64,000 nucleotides of DNA from Acanthosepion esculentum (GCA_964036315.1 OZ038482.1:17641569-17705568), one strand, 5' to 3'. Counted from the first letter of the stretch, positions 1 through 12,339 are shown. Notes: a model not told the origin generated them from the sequence alone. Made by a program: numbers and translations.

Positions 1-360
1 CCAGTTTTTGTTCACCCCTCCCTATATAGAGCACTTAAGCTAACTTTTCCGTGGTATGTCGGGAGTTTCGCGATTGATGGTCACATAAAGAATGAAATGG
101 GCCAATGATAAATAGGTGAAGCTGTCGGAATATTTACTCCGACAATGCTTAAGGCAGAGAGCCAACTCTATTAGATCTGACAATGCCACTCTTTTTAGCC
201 AGTCTGAATGTCCTATGGCTGAGGTCAGATTCTCGCACAGCGAGACTCGATCGCGACCGTCAGCGCCTGAGAGTGAATATGTGCTGTAAAAGCGACTCGT
301 TTCCATTCTAGTGACCATGATGACATACTGAGGAAGGGGTTTGACCACTTTCCAGCGTAT

Positions 361-693
361 TATGATGGCTGTTCTAGTGGAGGGACTTGGCTGGTGAACC
401 TTTCTTTAAATTCTGTATGTACGCTTGTCTTCGTGGATCTGGAGAGCAGGCTTTGTGTCGTAGACGCTACCATAAAATATCAGGCATTTCATCTCATTGG
501 GGTTTTTGCACCTAATGACTCCAGAGAGCGAGCTGTCTTTTTTCAGAGGATTGATCCATTTCTGACGACATCTCGTCGGATAATTTTAGCGGGTGACTGG
601 AATGCCGTCCTTGATCCCGGTATAGATCGCACAGGGACGAAAAATGAAGAAATGAAAAAGAGAACGAGGCAAGAAACCGCCCAGTATTTATAG
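361..693 (+). pseudogene. LINE endonuclease-domain fragment
   Basis: A reading frame of about 110 codons matches the apurinic-endonuclease-like (EEP) domain at the N terminus of non-LTR retrotransposon polyproteins. Visible motifs are FAPNDSRERAVFF (the usual 'YAPN' strand) and LAGDWNAVLDPGIDR, where the GDWN motif carries catalytic Asp and Asn. The frame closes at a stop just after the domain and no reverse transcriptase follows in the next 2 kb, so this is an isolated fragment. The upstream part toward base 1 is not clearly coding. The clade cannot be assigned from this piece alone. Confidence 0.75.
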
Positions 694-695
694 TG

Positions 696-1111
696 TAGGG
701 AGAGCGTCCCATATTGAACAATTTGGACAATTAAGGGGGAGTTAACTCTGACAATTTCGAATATGTCACAGTAGTTGTTTTGGAAAATGTTTTTAGCGAC
801 CGGCACGATCAGCTAACCTTATCTACATAGGAATTTCTATTGGAAATACAGAATGGCCCCAAAGTTCATACAAACCCGATATAAACCGAACTTTGTTCAA
901 TTTTACACATTTTGGAGACACGATCTAACCGAATCAAAGGTCGTTTCGTTAAAATAATACTTATTTAACCACCTAATTCTGCATAGTCTTTCTTCGTAGC
1001 CGACTGTTCGTTACCATGGTTACAAAAGTACACCTACATTAAATTAATATAAGAATCGAAATTGTGCCCTTATACATCGTAAAATACTAGACAGATATGG
1101 ATGAGGGTTCA
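696..1111. other. Non-coding stretch, no gene seen
   Basis: AT-rich sequence between the LINE fragment and the hAT-type MITE. Bases 914-952 (starting gacacgatct) reappear in diverged form at 1496-1533, just beyond the MITE. The MITE therefore sits inside or beside a short older duplicated sequence. Confidence 0.5.
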
Positions 1112-1494
1112 CATTCAGGCAGCGTTTCTCAATCTTTTTACCCTTGTGTAACCCTTAAAATAAATTACATGTCTCAAGGAACCCCTGCGCAAAAACAAAA
1201 CTATATACTATACTATATTGTCAAATTTTTCGGTAATGCTAAAGTTACTGTTCGTTTATGATACTTCATCAGGGAGTTTTCCTAACATAATAGGTTAGAT
1301 AGGATGATGTCTATATAACAATATTACAATAACCAAGAATATATTTGGTGTGTTTAGTAATATTACGTATATGAAATTAAATAAAAAGTCAAAAGTGCAT
1401 TAGCTTATCTCACCTGTTCTCGCGGAACACTTGGGGACCTTTTGCAGAACCTAAGGGTCCCGGGAAACCCCGGTTGAGAAACGCTGCATTCAGG
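1112..1494. mobile_element. hAT-type MITE with 8-bp target duplication
   Basis: The element spans 1120-1486 (367 bp). It begins CAGCGTTTCTCAA and ends TTGAGAAACGCTG, a perfect 13-bp terminal inverted repeat of the hAT/Charlie style (CAGNG...TTCTCAA). It is flanked by a perfect 8-bp direct repeat, CATTCAGG, at 1112-1119 and 1487-1494. An 8-bp duplication is diagnostic of hAT transposition. The interior is AT-rich, except for a subterminal part rich in ggtccc/gggaaacccc on the right, and has no long reading frame. It is non-autonomous. The intact duplication and ends suggest a less decayed insertion than its neighbours. Confidence 0.9.
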
Positions 1495-2520
1495 TGACAC
1501 GATCTGATCAATACAAAGGTTATTTCGTTAAAAAGAAGTCTGTCATTGCCACCCCAACCCCAGTATTATGACTGAAAGTCTTCAAAAAATTTAACTACAT
1601 CCAAAATGTAAAGAGGGAGAAAACTTCTCTGAATTGGTACAAATTTCGAAACAATGTTCGTGGTAACTGTGAAGAAAAGAATAATCACACCAACCAAAGA
1701 CTTTTCCTTGAAGTGGGAATGACTTTGATATACCTTTCAATTCCCGTCAGGTGGTTGTCATTTTGGGATGTGAATGACGGATTCATCGATGTATTGACAG
1801 CTTGCGTCAGATTTGAACTACAAGATCGCGACGCCACTGCAATAGCGAACAAATTTGAGTTCTCGACTTGTACACGCACGAAAACTGCAGCAAAGTCGTT
1901 CACAGTTATGTCATTTAATAAATGTCGTTTCCCACTCCAATACTGATGAAACTTTTCATACATATTAAAATGACATTCAGTTTGTTAATAGTCTTTTATA
2001 AAAATCTATATTGCGACCGCTAGAGCCCCTAGATAGGAGCTCGCTGCCCGGTCTAACACACACGATTCACTGTGTTTAGCATTTATTTTAATATGGAAGT
2101 AATTCGTTTCATATTTCATTATGTGCATCATTAAATTCGCCAGGTTCGAATTTATTAATTACAAAGAAATTGGCTCGATCTATTCGGTCATTTAAATGTA
2201 AAATAACATTTAAATTGAGCTTGTTTACAAATAGAAACCTTACCCAAGCTCATAATTCAGCCTACCCTTAAAAAGACATATTGTGGTTGTGATTGTTTTC
2301 TGTGGAAAAACAACCTGTTTAAAGGACACTTTCGTGCTATATACTGTCTGGGTAATTAATGATATAGCTGTGAAAATAGACATGCTTCTTTAAAAATCTA
2401 TAATTAGACCACTAGAAGGGGTCCAGGTGAACAAATATAAAGAATATATTTACAATTCAAGAGCAAAACTGCGACAAAGGCGTTCACAGGTATGTCATTT
2501 AGTAATTCACAAGTAAAATT
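1495..2520. repeat. AT-rich region with a degenerate duplicated block
   Basis: No gene seen. The block around 1880-2040 (gaaaactgcagcaaagtcgttcacag..., then aaaatctatattgcgaccgctagag) is echoed in rearranged order at about 2391-2510 (aaaatctataattagaccactagaa..., then gcaaaactgcgacaaaggcgttcacag). The segments therefore belong to one repeat, probably the 5' portion of the Helitron that follows or an older transposon. Short open frames here look incidental. Confidence 0.45.
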
Positions 2521-2521
2521 A

Positions 2522-5500
2522 TTTTTCTTTTTTTACTTAGGAGACAGATAGTTCAACCCATAGAAGGGCAATAGAAGCAAAGACGCCAGCTGAGAGAAGT
2601 TCGCTTAACTGCACAGAGAGTAGCCCAGAAAAGAGCAAGGCAAACAGACACGAAAGCAGAGACAAAAGCTCGTCTGACTGCAGATGAAACACCTCAAAGA
2701 AGGGCAAGGAAGGCAGAGACTGCTTTAAAGAGAGGAAGCTCGCCTTACTGCACAGAAAGTATACCACTCACACATATGTCCACAATTATTTCAAGTGTGC
2801 TTTGGAACGAATGGAGGTGATGCCAGGCCTTAAAGTGATTATCAAGACAGACAGACGGCCAGCTGGCGAGCATGCCCGTCCGTTCAATGACCGACAACCA
2901 ATAAGGTGGCAATCATTCTGGTTGGAAAAAAGCACGGCAAGCATGACATCGTCCTGAAGCACCATAACAACCGCTTACTATCCATTAAGGAAACACACAG
3001 GACATAAGGTTGCTTGCAGTATCTTTTGATGTTTCCACATGAAGAAGATGGTTCTAATTTTTATCTACGTCAGGTTGACCCGGTACTAGACAGGAGACCA
3101 ACAAACTTATTTCCTGGAAGGATTTTTTCGCTTACCGTCTAATGGTCCGAGATTATTAATTTAACCAGCTTCTTCGGTTCAAGAATCCAGTACATGGTGG
3201 ACATATACGAAAAGATTGAAGCTGAGCGCTTGCTTTACATTCACAGTAACCAGAAAAATTGTGTTCAGAACAATATATCCACCTCTAGGATGCAATGAAT
3301 CACGATGACAATGCTCAAAACGTGGGTCAGCAGATTATTCAATCATTAAGTTTCACTGGTTCACCACGTTACATGCACCAACACACCCAGTTTAGGCGGC
3401 TTGACCTATTTATAATGTTCACCTGTAACCAAAAGTAGAAGGAAATTCTGGACCCCTGCTTGAATGCCAAAGGAGAACTGACAGGCATAATTTTATCGCA
3501 AGAGTTTTTCACCAAAAGCAGAAGTTGCTGTGGATATCAAAAGATGGAAAATATTTGGTGATCTTAATACCTGGATGTGCACCATAGTGTGGCAAAAAAG
3601 AGGCATCCCTCACACTCATACACTTATTTGCTACAAGGAGAGGATTAGACCAGAGAACATCGATGAGATCATTTGTGAAGAATTGTCTAACCCAGAGCAA
3701 GATATGGCACTGTACAACATCATCAAGACACAGATGATTCACAGCCTCTGTGACGTTCTCAATCCTCGGTCACCCTGCATGGAGCACAATAAGTGCATCA
3801 AAAGGTTTCCCAGGGAATTTATCCAGGAGACACGCACGGGACATGAAGGTTACCCACTCTAAGGTCACGGAAAACCAGAAGAGGGTGGAAACACTACTAA
3901 GCTCAAAATGATTGTCAAGAGATGGAAATTGACAACATGCGAATCGTACCCTACAACCCACTGCTGTCTAAAACATTCAAGGCCCATGTCAATGTTGAGT
4001 CATGCAGCATCTAGTATATATGTAAAGAGCATCTAGTATATATGTAAATACATGAATAAGGGCTCAGATATGGCGGTTTTGGAGTTGAAAAGGAGGGCAG
4101 TCAGATGGACGAAATTTCACAAAATCAGTTGAGCAGGTATATTTCTTCTAACGAAGCAATGTGGTGCATCCTGGACTTCGAAATTCGCAAGCGACATCCA
4201 ACAGTTTTGAATTTAGCAGTTCATCTTGAAAAGGGCCAGTGAGAAAATTTCACAAAAGATACTGCTCGAAACGTAATTGAGAATCCACCAAAAACCATTT
4301 TACAGTTTTCTTCAGGTTATGCCAAAGTGACCGGTTTCCCAGAACACTGCTGTGTGTTGAGTTTTTCGTCTACTACACCTGGGTACACAATGGATGGAGC
4401 AGGGGCAAGCAAGAAGCACAAGTTGAGGGCTTGGAAGAAAATGCTGTCTTCAGGTGCGGGACAATCGGGCGGGTGTAGAGTGTGCACCCCAATCAGCAGG
4501 AGTGCTTGTTTCTGTGTCTGTTACTGAATACTGTCAGAAGTCCTACATCATTCACAGACCTGCGAAGATATAACGAAGAAGTTTGTACGTATGGACTACA
4601 GGAGGACGATTCCCACTGAGACCAGACACTAGAAGAGGCAGCACTTAGCAGAGCACCAAGTCAAGTGTGCCAGCTATTTTCCGTCATGTTCATATGTGGC
4701 TTGGATGATCCTCTCAAGCTTTGGAGGTCCCACAAAACCAGAATGACGGAGGACATTCTCCGAAGGATTTAGGAAAACCTCAGCAGAAATTGTCACGTTC
4801 AATGATGCCATTTACAATGAGGACACACAAATGCAACCTATGGAAGACCAAGGAATTGCTACATTTGGACTACATCAACCTGAACAGGCCGCAAACAATC
4901 TCGCAACTGAGTACACGCAGGAGATAAGCTAAGACATCGAGGAAATGACGGCGTATATAGCTGATAACGAACACAATCTGATGGAGGACCAACTTAGTGT
5001 TTATAACACGATTATTTTCGAGCATTGAATGTGAAAGAGGAGATCTATTCTTCCTCGATGCCCCAGGTGCAACTGGCAAGACATTTATCATCAACCGATT
5101 CTGGCTAAACTGCGCCAAATGAAACATATTGCTCTAGCAGTGGTGTCAAGTGGAATACATGCAACCCCGCTAAGTGTTGGCCGCACAGCTTATTCGTGCT
5201 TCAAACTCTCTTTGAACCTGTCCAAGAAATAAAAGGCAACCTGCAACATCAGTTGGGGTTCTATAATAGGCAAACTCCACAGTGATTGCAAATTGATCAT
5301 CTGGGATGAGGCGACAATGAGCCATAAGGGTTAGTTCGAGGCTCTTGACATGGCAATTCAGGATCTTAAACATAACACACGGTTCATGGAGGCTACAACG
5401 GTCTTTCTTGCGGGAGACATTAGACAAACCCTTCCAGTATTTATGAAAGAGACAAGAGATAATGAGGTAAACGCCAGTATAAAGTCATCCTACCTGTAGA

Positions 5501-6117
5501 GCAGTGTGAAAATGAGAGTGCAGCTCAGTGCTGATGAGAAAGCTGGTACTTTTTCTAAGCAACTATTGGATGTTGGTAATTGAACTTTGTTTGACGAGCA
5601 CGAAGGTCGTGTCAGTTTGCCTTTTGGGCATATGATATTTGATTTAAAGGACCTAATGACTAGGGTGTTTACTAACCCGAGGAATCAGTTTACAGACCAC
5701 AACTGGCTGAGGTGACATTTTAGCTCCAAAGAATGTGGCACTTGATGATTTGAACATCAAGTTTCTGGAACAGTTGCTAGGTGAGCGTCGCAGCTACAAT
5801 TCCATTGACGCAGTACTAAACGTTGATGAAGCTGTGAATTACACCGTTGAGTTTTTGAATAGCCTAGCACTTGCAGGCCTCCCACCTCACAATTTGAACC
5901 TCAAGATTAGATAACCATTGACGCTGCTAAGAAACTTGGATCCACCAGTGCTTTGCAATGGCACACGACTTACAATTAAAGGCAAAGCAAGCGGTGAGGC
6001 TTCGTTTATATGTAAAATTGCACTTATTCCCTCGGATATGCCTTTCCATGTCAAATTCCCGGTGAAACTGAGTTTTGCAATCAGCATTAATAAAGGTCAT
6101 GGGCAGTCTGTGGATGA
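2522..6117 (+). pseudogene. Decayed autonomous Helitron (Rep plus helicase)
   Basis: Broken remains of the single large Helitron protein, read in several plus-strand frames. (1) 2540-2770 is an Arg/Ala-rich repeated region like the N-terminal 'RLTA..R.AR' repeats of mollusc Helitron proteins. (2) 3530-3860 is the replication initiator (Helitron-like N) region: RGIPHTHTLIC carries the HUH metal-binding pair as H-T-H, followed by IDEIICEELSNPEQD, MIHSLC, SPCMEHNKCIKRFP. (3) 5040-5500 is the PIF1-family helicase: Walker A in FLDAPGATGKTFIIN, then SSGI, the DE box in LIIWDEATMSHKG, and LAGDIRQTLPV. (4) 5930-6117 is the C-terminal helicase motif LCNGTRLTIKGKA...LSFAISINKGHGQSVD. Frameshifts and stops separate the blocks. 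The right end runs straight into a minisatellite, and no Helitron 3' hairpin/CTRR end was identified. Confidence 0.9.
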
Positions 6118-6835
6118 GCCGTGGGACCATGAGTTACCGGGCCCTGAACCATATCCTAACGAGCCATCGACCATGTGGCAGAGGCCCTGTGGGCCATGCA
6201 CTATCAAGCCGTGAACACGTTATACTGAGTCGTAGATCATGAGTTATTGGACCCTGGACCATATTCTACTGGTAGAGGGCTATGGACCATGTACTACCGG
6301 TCCGGAGACATGACTGCTGAGCGTGAGTCATGATTTAGCGGGCCCTGGGCCATAGTCCCACGACCTGGTAGAATATAATCCAGGGACTTGCAACTTATGG
6401 TATACGGAACGGTAGAACATGTCCACGTACTGGTAGCACATGGTCCAGAGCTCTGTACCACATGGTCCATGGCCCGGTCGAATATGGTCCAGGGTCCGGT
6501 AACTCATGGTCCTACGGCACAAAAGGACCTTGAGTTATACCAGGTCCTCAACCATATTCTACCGGGCCATCGACAATGTGGTAAAGGGCTGTGGACCATG
6601 TGCTACCGGGACGTAGACATATTCTACCGTTCCGTGAACCATGATTTACTGGGCTCTGGACCATATTCTATTGGGCCGGGGACCATGAGTTACTGGTCCC
6701 TGGACAATGAGTTACCAGTCCATGGACCATATACTACAGAGCTGTGAACTATGTTCTATCGGGTTGTGGACATGTTCTACCGGGCTGTGGATCATGCGTT
6801 ACCTGGCCATGGACCATATTCTACCAGACAGTATA
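6118..6835. repeat. Degenerate minisatellite, about 22-bp unit
   Basis: Roughly 30 imperfect tandem units of about 22 bp, built on a pattern such as ggaccatgttctaccgggcc. Unit starts (ggaccat, gaaccat, ggacatg) recur every 20-24 bases, most regularly at 6640-6835. It is much richer in G+C than its surroundings. It starts within a few bases of where the Helitron helicase reading breaks off at INKGHGQSVD. Long open frames across it on both strands follow from the repeat and are not genes. Confidence 0.85.
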
Positions 6836-8752
6836 TTTAATTTTTACTATCACGCAGATATTTCTCTATTCCATTTTTCTTGATTTCTTACGCTTTTTTC
6901 AACAATTTTTTAATTTTCATATACCCACCTCATTTTCTTACTTTGTGGCCCTTTGTATGTGTTTATTTGAAAATGGAAACACATTATTCAGCTTAAAAAA
7001 TGAATATCGTAACTGCTATTTCAGACAGTACTTTTATTTGATACTATCATAGAGATCATTCTCTTTTCCTAATCTGACGCTTTTTTCATTAAATTTTTAA
7101 TTTAAATGTATATACATGATTTGCTTTATTTCTGGTCTTTTATTTGATTTTATCTGAAAATAGAAACACATTATACAGCTTGAAAAGTGTATGTCGCAAC
7201 TACTATTTTATCCGGCACTTTTATTTGTTAATATCATGTAAATACTTCTTTCCATTTCTCCTATTTCCTCATTTATTTTTTTTAATCAATTTTTTAATTT
7301 TCATATAACCAACTTATTTAATTTATTTTTGGTCCTTTATGTTTACCTGAAAATGGCTACACATTATACCGGTTGAAAAATGAATGTTGCAACTATTTCA
7401 GACGGCACTTTTATTTGATACAATCATACCGATTGTTCTCTTTTCCCTTTCTCTTATTTTCTCACGCTTTTTTCATCATTTTTAAAATTTAAATATAGAC
7501 ATCTCATTTACTTTATGGTCTTTAAGTGTTTATTTGAAAATGGAAATACATTGCACAAGTTGAAAAATAAATGTTTCAATTGCTATTTCAGACGGCACTC
7601 TTATTTTCTCATGCTTTTTTCATCAATTTTCATATTGCCATCTCTTTTACTTTATTTGTGGCCCTTTATATGTGTTTAATTGAAAAAGGAAACACATTAT
7701 ACTAGTTGAAAAATGAATGTTGCATCTATTTTAGACGGTGCATTAATTTGATATATCATGCAGATGCTTCTCTTTTCCCTTTCGCCTATTTTCTTACGTT
7801 TTTTTCATCAATTTTTCACTTTAAATATTGCCACCTCATTTACTTTATTTGTGGTCATTTATATGTTTCTTTGAAACACATTATACAGGTTGTAAAATGC
7901 ATGTTGCAACTACTAGTTCAGTCGGCAGTTTTATTTGATTCATGCATATCCTTCTCATTTCTCTTATTTTTCCTGTTTTTTTATCAAATTTTAATTTAAA
8001 AATAGCAACTTGATTAACTTTATTTGTGGTTCTTTGTGTTTATTTGAAAATGTAAATAGTTTATACAGGTTTAAAAAAATGAATGCTGCTGCAACTATTT
8101 ACAACCGCACTTTTAATTGATACAATCATACAGATCGATCCTCTCGTTTCTTTATTTGTTGTCCTTCATATTTCCTTATTTGAAAATAGAAACACATCCT
8201 ACAGGTCAAAAAGTGAACGTCTCAAGTACTATTTCAGACAGCATTTTTATCTGATGATGTCATGCAGATCATTCTCTATTCCCTTTCTCTTATTTTTTCA
8301 TCTATATTATAATTTAAATATAGCCACCTCGTTAACTTTATTTGTGATCCTTTATGTGTTTATTTGATTATGGAAAAACATTACACATGTTGAAAAATGT
8401 ATGTTGCGACTACTATTTCATGTAGTATTTATTTGATACAACCATACAAATCCTTCTCTTTACCCTCTTATTTTCCCACGCTTTTTCATCAACATTTTAA
8501 TTTAAATATAGTCACCTCATTTACTTTATTTATTGTCTCTTATATGTGTATATTTGTAAATGGAAACACCTTATACAGGCTGAATGATAAATGTCGCAAC
8601 TATTAGTTCAGATAGTACTTTTATTTGATATGATTATGCAGATGCTTGTCTATTACCTCTTTCTTATTTTCTTATGCTTTTTTCATCAATTTTTTTAATT
8701 AAATATGGCTACCTCATTTTCTTTATTTTTTTGTTCTCTTATATGCGTTCAT
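6836..8752. repeat. Degenerate satellite, about 188-bp unit
   Basis: A landmark resembling gaaaatggaaacacattata recurs at about 6969, 7156, 7349, 7536, 7682, 7873, 8046, 8182, 8367, 8556 and 8755. Spacings are mostly 186-200, with shorter spacings of about 146, 173 and 136 where units carry deletions. Each unit also holds a cacgcttttttcatca-like block, a cacctcatttactttatttg-like block and a tgttgcaactactatttcag-like block in the same order. About eleven diverged units are visible. The many short open frames are a by-product of T-richness. Confidence 0.9.
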
Positions 8753-9118
8753 TTGAAAATGAAAACACCTTATACGTATAATATGAAAATGGAAACACCT
8801 TATACATATAATATGAAAATGGAAACACCTTATACGTATAATATGAAAATGAAAACACCTTATACGTATAATATGAAAATGAAAACACCTTATACGTATA
8901 ATATGAAAATGGAAACACCTTATACGTATAATATGAAAATGAAAACACCTTATACGTATAATATGAAAATGGAAACACCTTATACGTATAATATGAAAAT
9001 GAAAACACCTTATACGTATAATATGAAAATGAAAACACCTTATACGTATAATATGAAAATGGAAACACCTTATACGTATAATATGAAAATGGAAACACCT
9101 TATACGTATAATATGTTG
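8753..9118. repeat. 30-bp minisatellite nested in the 188-bp satellite
   Basis: Twelve head-to-tail 30-bp units. Nearly all differences are at one A/G position (gaaaaca versus ggaaaca), with a single catata variant in unit two. The unit is an expanded slice of the landmark block of the surrounding 188-bp satellite; the normal satellite resumes after the array (atgttgcaactactatttcag). Because 30 is a multiple of 3, the array stays open in several frames and yields spurious peptides with 10-residue periods. Each unit contains the perfect 12-bp palindrome TTATACGTATAA. The near identity marks a recent expansion. Confidence 0.97.
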
Positions 9119-9129
9119 CAACTACTATT

Positions 9130-11700
9130 TCAGATGACACATTTTTTCCTGTAAAAAAATAGGTTTGAAAGTATTTTTAAAAAATGTTTTAAGGGGTTTT
9201 GCCGGGAGGGGGAGGGGCCTGTAAATTTGATTATTGTCTGACAAAATAAACACTGCAGAAGAAAAAAAGAACAAAACGCGGTGTAACATGGGTCATGAGT
9301 TTTGTTATGTCCAGAGTTATGCTAAAGTTTGAGAAAAGACATGGCAGTTGCAACCTGAAATGGCAATATTCATCTATCAATGACATTTATGAAGTGAGGG
9401 CAGAGCAAGTTTTGTATAGGATTAATGCATTTAATTGTCAGTAAACTGGTTTGAGCTGGGTAGAATTGTGAAAGATTGTTTTTCAATAAGGGACTATCTC
9501 TAAAAATGCATGGAATCACTCACTTTGCTCTCTGTCTTGTGCTTGGCTTTCCGTTTCACAAGATTGCACAACCACTAACAAGTTTCTTCACAATAAGAAA
9601 TTTTTTTAAAGTGTGTACAATAGATTGAGGATGACACATCTTCAATCAAGGAAAAAATTAATATCAAAGTGTCTTCATATGTAACAGTAGCTCCGTTTTT
9701 AGAAAAAATTATCTTAGGAGTGCCAAAAAAGAAAAGGATTTAAAAAATTCTTTTTTAATTATTGTTAAGAACCCTGAATATTTTTTTAAATAAATAAATC
9801 AAAACCAAAACACAGGCCTAAGAAATTTGATAAACTGACATTTTTTGGGTCAGTACATCCTACCCCTAACTAAAGGTGGGGGGATAAAATCTAAAGGAAC
9901 AGATGATGTTAGGATTAGTATAATCTAGTTAAAGTAGGGATACCATAGTTAAATAGACATGAGGTATTGATTGAGGGAACAAACTCTATCCTAGTTATAC
10001 TTCAATGGATATAATTTGAGGTGAACAAACTTGGGAGAGAACCATAATACTTAAACTAGCTACTTTGATAAATAGTTAATTTCAGGATACATATGAATGT
10101 ATCGAAACTCTCTTCAAGGATGCCAAACATGCATTTCAACAAAAAGGGGAGAATAAATTTCAAAAACTACTCATCAGAATGAAGTAGTTGCATTAAATGT
10201 TTTTACTCTCTGTTTCTGGTTCCATATTCATATTATTACTCTACATGCTCCATGTTGCTGAGTACAGCAACCAGTTCATTGACTTATAACAAGATTCTGT
10301 TTTGACCACCTCATAATTTGTTCTGATATAAGACAAAAACTTCCCGTAGTCAATTGGAGGAGGGTCATTTAACATCAAGGTTTTATTTATTTTACTTTCT
10401 TTCTTTCCTTACTAATGACCCATGTACATGATTTGCTGACTTCAATATAACCAGCAGGAAAGTTAATGCTGAACTCAGATTTGATCTCCTGTCAAACTAC
10501 AATTGCTAGCATTAATGATTCCACACAATAACACCAATTCTCTCACTTTCATATGTTTATTTTGTCTTGGAGGTTAAAATCTGTATTTCACAAATACAAA
10601 TTCAAAGTCTATATCTATAAGATGTTCAAAGTTCAAATATTTCAGAAGATAATAAATGAAATTGGGTCAATAAAAACTTCCCAAACAGTTTTAAATTTTG
10701 TAAGCAATGTTTTATAAATTCGCTATAAATATTATAGCTTGAAAAAATGTTTATTCAGATTGCTGAAATTGGGACAGATTATGGAAAATTATATTTTCTT
10801 TCCCATTATCGGCCTTCAAATATTTCACGAAAATTCATAGGTTATATGAATTTTAAATTTAGGGAAACAAGCAGTACTGAACTACTATGTAATATCTTCC
10901 TATATGTCAATGAATGTTGAAAATTTCCTCACTGATGAAGAGGAGACTTGTGTTAATTAATCTTGCAACACCTTTCTTTGTCTATGTTTCTAACTCAATA
11001 ATGTCTTGTTCCCTTGTGGTAATCTCATCTATAACATCTTCATATCACAGGGAGTAACTCCACTCACTCTAACAATCTCTCTCTTTCTTTGTGAAACAAA
11101 TATAGATCAACAAATGAACAAATGAGCTCAGCAGAGACTTTAATTCTCATAGACTTTTTTATGTTTGCTTCTTGAAGCACCTTCAAAAGATTTGTATTCA
11201 TTGAGCCATCCTTTGTGAGTTCATCTGACGACTGTTCACTACTCTGTATCGATGAGTGTTACTTGCTTTTTTTAATCATTTCTCAAACAATTGACATTTC
11301 CACCTGTAGTCTGAGGTCACTAATTCTTTTCATTGTCTTCACTGCTTCAAGCAAACTTGCAATGGACAGATAAGGTGGCATTCCTGTCACTGTAGACAAT
11401 TTCAGCAATTGTTTTAGCCATAAACAATGACATATCACACTCTTCAACAAATGATAATGTCTCTGCTGTTAATGCAATTTAACCACTCTCTTGATGACAT
11501 GGATAGGCTATCATCTTTTCATCAGTAGGAAAACCAATTTGTCCTCTTTGACTATGCCCATCTGGAAGATTAGCATAACTTGCACCAGTACTTGCAATAT
11601 ATTTATTTGGATATGTTTTGTGTACATATATCCTTCCAAGGCAATCTCAAAATGACAAAAACCCTACTTCATGGTTTAATAATTTCTTTAATTTTCTTTT
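9130..11700. other. Non-coding AT-rich stretch
   Basis: No exon, RNA gene or clearly bounded element recognised over 2.5 kb. A short G-rich run lies at 9195-9220 (ttgccgggagggggaggggcc). The part nearest 11700 lies downstream, on the minus strand, of the helicase fragment at 11700-11915 and may be the untranslated 3' part of that element, but no terminal signature was found. Confidence 0.4.
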
Positions 11701-11915
11701 CTTTTATAAGACTTCATGGTAAACAATGTTTAAGAAAATTTCTTTTTTTCTATTTTTAACAGCAAATAATAATTTCTTAGGATTTCTTCTTGAGCATGCA
11801 ACATACAATTAGCCATGCGTAACTGGATCCAAATTCCAACATTTTCGAAGTGTTTGGCCTTGTGATTTGTTTATAGTTCTCGCAAACACAAGGTAAAAAC
11901 TGGAAACTTGTAAAA
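11700..11915 (-). pseudogene. Helitron/PIF1-type helicase C-terminal fragment
   Basis: Read on the minus strand from about 11905 downward, the sequence gives RTINKSQGQTLRKCW, then HG-stop-LYVACSRRNPKKLLFA, and further on NIVYHEVL followed by a stop. This is the C-terminal signature of Helitron/PIF1 helicases (motif V 'INKSQGQT', motif VI 'HGQLYVACSR', closing 'KNIVYKEVL'). The Gln codon of HGQ has become a stop. It is separate from, and in opposite orientation to, the Helitron at 2522-6117 and comes from a different copy, since the motif V residues differ. Confidence 0.8.
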
Positions 11916-12069
11916 GTAAAAAAAGATATGCAAAAAAACAATATTGCATTTTTCTTATTAAATAAGTATTTGTTATTTTTATCATTAAATTGTTTTTAAA
12001 ATAGCGGGAATATTTTGTATTTTCAAAACGTTAAAAGAAAGTTTATAAGCTATGCACCCTTGTCGGAGT

Positions 12070-12310
12070 TAGCTCCTCCTCATTTCCTTAATCCTTCAAC
12101 AGGGGTCTCTCTCCCACGAGTATAAATACTGGTTGACCTTTCGCCTATTTCTCTTATCCGACTTAGGCCTCGGGCGGCCATCTCGCGTGGAGATGAGGTA
12201 AAATTTCTTTTTCGACTCAGGCCTTGGGCCGCTACCTCGTGTGGAGGCGAGGTATAAAACTCTCTCTTTTTCACTTAGGCCAATATGTGACATCTCACAG
12301 ATACAGCGTT
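12070..12310. repeat. GC-rich 59-bp tandem repeat
   Basis: About 2.3 imperfect units of roughly 59 bp starting cgacttaggcc / cgactcaggcc / cacttaggcc. Each full unit contains a short dyad: catctc-gcgtg-gagatg in unit one, and tacctc with gaggta in unit two. The block is markedly richer in G+C than the flanks. Minus-strand open frames here read through the repeat and are not convincing genes. Confidence 0.6.
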
Positions 12311-12339
12311 TCCCATATTCTGGGAACACGCTTTAGGGA

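Noticed and set aside
40..348. Minus-strand 102-codon open frame at the window start
   Set aside because: Opposes the LINE endonuclease strand and shows no motif; possibly antisense to the decayed N-terminal part of that LINE.
6100..6747. Open frames in the 22-bp minisatellite (proteins rich in His, Pro, Gly, Trp)
   Set aside because: Present on both strands and shift with unit length; no start context or family match.
8705..9154. Open frames of 130-150 codons with 10-residue repeats on both strands
   Set aside because: Product of a 30-bp tandem repeat with a unit length divisible by three; three frames are open at once.
10928..10980. ctgatgaagaggagacttgtg as another hammerhead-like motif
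   Set aside because: No GAAA box at a fitting distance and no pairing stem II.
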